This document shows positions 61,801 through 64,000 of a stretch of DNA of 64,000 bases, piece after piece. A model generated the notes under the pieces. That model was not told the DNA's origin. It did not search any database and was given only the letters and a program-made list of their open reading frames with translations. Source of the stretch: DAMCAP01 sp032059445 (GTDB lineage Bacteria > Bacillota > Clostridia > Oscillospirales > Ruminococcaceae); NCBI GenBank assembly GCA_032059445.1, contig DAMCAP010000003.1:1-64000 (forward strand), given 5' to 3'. The translations under genes were made by a program, and so were the position numbers. Numbering within the stretch: the stretch's first letter is position 1; every line of letters begins with the position of its first letter.

Positions 61801-62173
61801 TTTTGCATCAATATTTGATGAACTGACACTGCAGACTGAGGCAAGCGGTGGAAGTGCTCCCGTTGATAGCATTAAAGGTACCGAAAGCGGTCGACAGTAT
61901 GAGGATTGGAACGGACTTCAGACATCTTATTACACCAAACTAAGTAGAACAACGGGTGATAACTATGTATTTTACGGTGTGCGGCAAACTGGTACTGGTT
62001 CCGATAAGATCCGTACAGTAGGATTCCCTTCTTCTACTACCAGAACAGTAGACATGGTACTTACCCCCAAGGCGGATTTAGAAGCAGGTACCTATACTGT
62101 AACTATAGAGGCCAAACAGCAGGGTAACCCAAATTCTTTTGGAACAATTACATATACCTTTAATGTAGAGTAA
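58862..62173 (+). CDS. large surface lipoprotein with beta-helix-like domain and five PEGA-like repeats
   Basis: A 1103-residue lipoprotein with lipobox AAFAGC (Cys at residue 21). A Ser/Ala/Pro-rich linker (about residues 25-100) spans the wall. Residues about 105-530 hold repeated short beta strands (VKITGTLIIEGSTQVELVD, VRILGTLYINGGGKNSINL) that look like a right-handed beta helix, with a Gly-rich GGGGGSS insert near 262. Residues 537-918 hold five repeats of 76-78 residues with LEPGDYTYTASKSGYV, close to PEGA-type domains. A distinct 180-residue C-terminal domain follows. It is likely a surface binding or adhesion protein with an unknown ligand. It starts after AATGGAGA. Confidence 0.8.
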   Translation: MKKLLCLLMVLCFAVAAFAGCGPRPSSPDAASQISQAPPPKPSSSKPASSAPSSSEASSAPSSSAPSSTPASSKPAASKPASSKPSGGTGGTPASSTPTPVSTTTIRSGNTYSDKTYGNLLIHSDVEDDIVTLENVKITGTLIIEGSTQVELVDSTVNAIELNRYGSAVTITAEGKTTVNTLTAKSNVVLDESALSSGYKGFKKVVTSDNQYYYFIDVVLEDTDLDSIVLNTKTQLTENGSSDAGTVSNKSNLYTYEPSFGGGGGGSSSYGSITIDTSRTVNGGTYRNITISSAVGNGDVTLNNVRILGTLYINGGGKNSINLSGSTTASAVVINKSNIGGTIEPPSLRVLGAGVSLGSITINSQVDQLIVGGNTTVTVNGSNAVSTLSSFGGRATISLSSGASIGTVNIGGTGTITGSGRVGSVVAPSGSVTISSTVQGSGGTGSPTVTTPVDITVATPVVIAQNQVKLTMLKLDGIVFTWNNATLTTDKVSYTDGAYTLTVPNMVGGSSNTLILTAPSYNAKTLSVVWYAPSQKANVTFNRNPADLSLEVKKNGTVVTPESGNVYKLEPGDYTYTAKKNGYVDKTESFTVTTAHITSGLTVNVSLDTVPTKATVSFTPTDVTIEVKKGSTVIVPESGSVYKLEPGDYTYTAIKGGYLTKADVPFTVTQADLGKQKTIVVNLDAIPTKATVTFTTSPNDLSLVVKKNGVELTAASGNTYQLEPSSYTYTASKSGYVDKSDVPFTVTQADLVKQKTIVVNLDAIPTEATVTFTKSPNDLSLVVKKNGVELTAASGNTYQLEPGSYTYTASKSGYVSIENIEFTVAQADVGKQKTIEVNLDAISTKATVIFTKEPDTLSLVVKKGEAVLQQEANGTYKLEPGDYTYTASKSGYVTKTESFTVTAEQIPNNLPISVALTPLDMKLQKNSELAGTSTLSAQFSWGSTSGIGSGTPYETFGRYNYYTDGAYLNFKITKNGTALNFASIFDELTLQTEASGGSAPVDSIKGTESGRQYEDWNGLQTSYYTKLSRTTGDNYVFYGVRQTGTGSDKIRTVGFPSSTTRTVDMVLTPKADLEAGTYTVTIEAKQQGNPNSFGTITYTFNVE
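60470..61615 (+). repeat. five tandem PEGA-like repeats of 228-234 bp
   Basis: Units begin at 60470, 60701, 60929, 61163 and 61397. Units 3 and 4 are almost identical over long stretches of DNA, while units 1, 2 and 5 are more diverged, so unit 3 or 4 is a recent copy. Confidence 0.88.
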
Positions 62174-62195
62174 GGATAAATAAGTTTCTTCTTCT

Positions 62196-62232
62196 TTACA
62201 AAACCCCACCCACACGGGTGGGGTTTTTCTTA
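62196..62232 (+). terminator. terminator of the repeat lipoprotein
   Basis: AAAACCCCACC...GGTGGGGTTTTT with a short loop, 32 bases after the stop, has a strong G/C stem and a T-run. Confidence 0.88.
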
Positions 62233-62261
62233 TTGAAACCCTGTTACACCTTAGTAAAATA

Positions 62262-62493
62262 TGCTATAATAAACGCAGTATTTCTGATAGCATATAGATT
62301 TTACTGCTTTACTGTGAGCATGGGCGGTCACATCGTAAGTGTAGCTTTGGTGTGATACCTGCAAAGCTGTAGCTGTACCTAAAATATGCTTATCTGGCAA
62401 GGGCTTGTTTCTGCTGAAACGGTCCAAACTCTTATATATTATAGATTGTTTTTCAGGCTGTAATCTGCCTGTGCAATAGATTTCGGAGGAACA
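62262..62493 (+). promoter_or_regulatory. extended -10 promoter and long leader of the ABC-F gene
   Basis: TGCTATAAT (62262-62270), an extended -10, should start transcription near 62277, leaving a 215-base leader before the ABC-F start. A 7-bp dyad AGCTTTG/CAAAGCT lies at 62343-62368. No clear terminator hairpin is visible. Long leaders of ABC-F genes often carry antibiotic-responsive attenuators, which would be the obvious possibility here. Confidence 0.45.
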
Positions 62494-64000
62494 ATGAGCG
62501 TACTAAATGTAGAAAACGTTAACCATGGCTTTGGCGGAAGAAAAATCCTGGAAAATGCCTCGTTCCGACTGCTCAAAGGAGAGCATGTAGGGCTTGTAGG
62601 AGCCAACGGTGAGGGGAAATCCACCTTTTTAAATATCATCACGGGGCAGCTACAGCCTGATGAAGGTAAGGTAAGCTGGTGTAACCGCATCACCACTGGT
62701 TACCTTGACCAGAGCTCCACGCTAACCAAAGGCAAGTCCATTCGTGAGGTGCTCAGCGAAGCCTTTGAGCCTATGTTCCTCTTAGAGCAAGAGATGCTTG
62801 CCATGTATGACAAGATGTCGGACTGTAGCGAAGAGGAGATGAACCGACTCCTAGAGGAGGTCGGGGAGATCTCTCATGAGCTGGAGGTATCGGGCTTTTA
62901 TACCATCGATGTCAAGATCGAGGAGATTGCAAACGGCCTTGGACTTGGGGAGATTGGTCTTGATCGCGATGTCAGCGATTTAAGCGGCGGCCAGCGCATG
63001 AAGGTGCTGCTGACCAAGCTGCTGCTACAAAACCCTATGATCTTGATCCTTGACGAGCCTACCAACTTCCTCGATGAGGGGCATATCCGCTGGCTGCAAA
63101 ACTTCCTGATAAACTACGAAAATGCCTTTATACTGGTATCTCACGATATCCCATTTTTAAATAATGTGGTAAACGTGATCTATCATGTGGAGAATGCAGT
63201 GCTGACCCGTTACAGCGGCAACTACGACAACTTTACCCAGATGCATCAGCTCAAAAAGCGACAGATTGAGATCGCTTATGAGAAGCAGCAGAAGGAAATT
63301 GAGCAGCTAGAGGATTTCATCGCACGAAACAAAGCGCGGGTGGCTACCACCAATATGGCGAAGAGCCGCCAAAAGAAGCTGGACAAGATGGAAATCATTG
63401 AGCTTGCTAAAGAAAAGATCAAGCCGACCTTTGGCTTTAAGGAGGCCCGTACACCCGGCCGAGTGCTGATCGATGCAAGTAACTTGGTGCTGGGCTACGG
63501 TGAGCCGCTGACTCGCCCAATCGATATCAGCCTAGAGCGGGGGCAGAAGGTAGCAGTCAGAGGAGTAAACGGTCTGGGTAAATCGACCCTGCTCAAAACC
63601 CTTATTGGCTTGATCCCTCCGGTTAGCGGCGGTATAGAGCATGATCAGTTTTTGACGATACAGTACTTTGAGCAGGAGGCGGTCAATAGTAATCGCACTG
63701 CTTTTGACGAAATCTTAAGCGAGTTTCCAAGCCTCAATAACGGTGAAATCAGAGGGCTTTTGGCAAAATGCGGCTTAACCCGCGATCATATTACCACTCA
63801 GATGAAGGTACTGTCGGGCGGAGAAAACGCGAAGGTACGTCTGTGTAAAATCATGAACCGTGAGGCAAATCTTCTGATCCTCGACGAGCCTACCAATCAT
63901 CTTGATGTTGATGCCAAGGCGGAGCTTAAGCGAGCGCTGATGGCATACAAAGGCTCAGTGCTGCTGGTAAGCCATGAGCCGGAGTTTTATGAGGATTGGG
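62494..64000 (+). CDS. ABC-F family ATPase (partial, 3' end outside window)
   Basis: A soluble twin-ATPase protein of the ABC-F family, read for 502 codons. The first ATPase has GLVGANGEGKSTFLN, LSGGQRMKVLLTKLLL and LILDEPTNFLDEGH. The interdomain P-site linker is charged and helical (HQLKKRQIEIAYEKQQKEIE). The second ATPase has VRGVNGLGKSTLLK, LSGGENAKVRLCKIM and LLILDEPTNHLDVDA. ABC-F proteins act on the ribosome E site as translation factors or in antibiotic protection; which one applies cannot be told. ATG 62494 follows CGGAGGA. A membrane domain is absent, as expected. Confidence 0.92.
   Translation, partial: MSVLNVENVNHGFGGRKILENASFRLLKGEHVGLVGANGEGKSTFLNIITGQLQPDEGKVSWCNRITTGYLDQSSTLTKGKSIREVLSEAFEPMFLLEQEMLAMYDKMSDCSEEEMNRLLEEVGEISHELEVSGFYTIDVKIEEIANGLGLGEIGLDRDVSDLSGGQRMKVLLTKLLLQNPMILILDEPTNFLDEGHIRWLQNFLINYENAFILVSHDIPFLNNVVNVIYHVENAVLTRYSGNYDNFTQMHQLKKRQIEIAYEKQQKEIEQLEDFIARNKARVATTNMAKSRQKKLDKMEIIELAKEKIKPTFGFKEARTPGRVLIDASNLVLGYGEPLTRPIDISLERGQKVAVRGVNGLGKSTLLKTLIGLIPPVSGGIEHDQFLTIQYFEQEAVNSNRTAFDEILSEFPSLNNGEIRGLLAKCGLTRDHITTQMKVLSGGENAKVRLCKIMNREANLLILDEPTNHLDVDAKAELKRALMAYKGSVLLVSHEPEFYEDW

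Overview
The window reads as chromosomal DNA of a Gram-positive anaerobe of the Clostridia, most likely a relative of the Oscillospiraceae. The reasons are strong AGGAGG ribosome sites, frequent GTG/TTG starts, many compact intrinsic terminators, a BofC-like protein, a YIEGIA-family protein, a membrane pyrophosphatase and sortase/lipoprotein surface genes. I saw no phage, insertion sequence, CRISPR array, rRNA or recognisable tRNA. Six runs of exactly ten N (13175, 18303, 26731, 48632, 51512 and 55279) are assembly gaps. Four of them break genes: coaE, an ACT-domain gene, a DUF6132-like gene and a catalase.

Layout. 1-9093 (minus) is a cell-surface block: a VWA/MucBP-like surface protein running off the left edge, a small unknown gene, then a type IV pilus-like operon (PilT-class ATPase, four small membrane or pilin-like proteins, PilC/GspF) headed by a sortase and a transglutaminase-like lipoprotein. 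A divergent BTAD/SARP-type regulator (9252-10514) faces this operon. 10701-15438 (minus) holds an M18 aminopeptidase and prfA-tsaC-coaE-lytic transglycosylase. 15962-22632 holds an S1-domain protein, an EamA transporter with a duplicated gene tail, and an MBOAT/DHHW/lipoprotein polymer-acylation operon. 22736-34133 holds PBP1A, a BofC-like protein, two VOC proteins, an ACT protein, aspartate kinase, an NSS transporter, uridine kinase and the pyrophosphatase. 34258-37914 (minus) is a three-subunit molybdenum hydroxylase operon. 38084-41249 holds a ferritin-like protein and YIEGIA-linked membrane proteins.

41514-46907 is the most interesting part: a complete branched-chain amino acid ABC transporter operon (livJHMGF). 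It is preceded by a consensus promoter, a 108-codon open frame in which 39 of 56 consecutive codons (36-91) are Ile, Leu or Val, terminator-like hairpins inside and just after that frame, and a 28-bp palindrome. This looks like an unusually long ribosome-mediated attenuator controlling import of the same amino acids its leader peptide contains.

47134-58588 holds a DUF6323/DUF6179-like pair, a small regulator, a Ca/Na exchanger, Sfp-type phosphopantetheinyl transferase, a frameshifted coiled-coil gene, a heme catalase fused to a 350-residue Pro/Cys-rich repeat extension, and class II fructose-bisphosphate aldolase. 58862-64000 holds a 1103-residue repeat lipoprotein and an ABC-F ATPase cut by the right edge, with a long leader. 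All function calls come from reading the translations; no database search was run.
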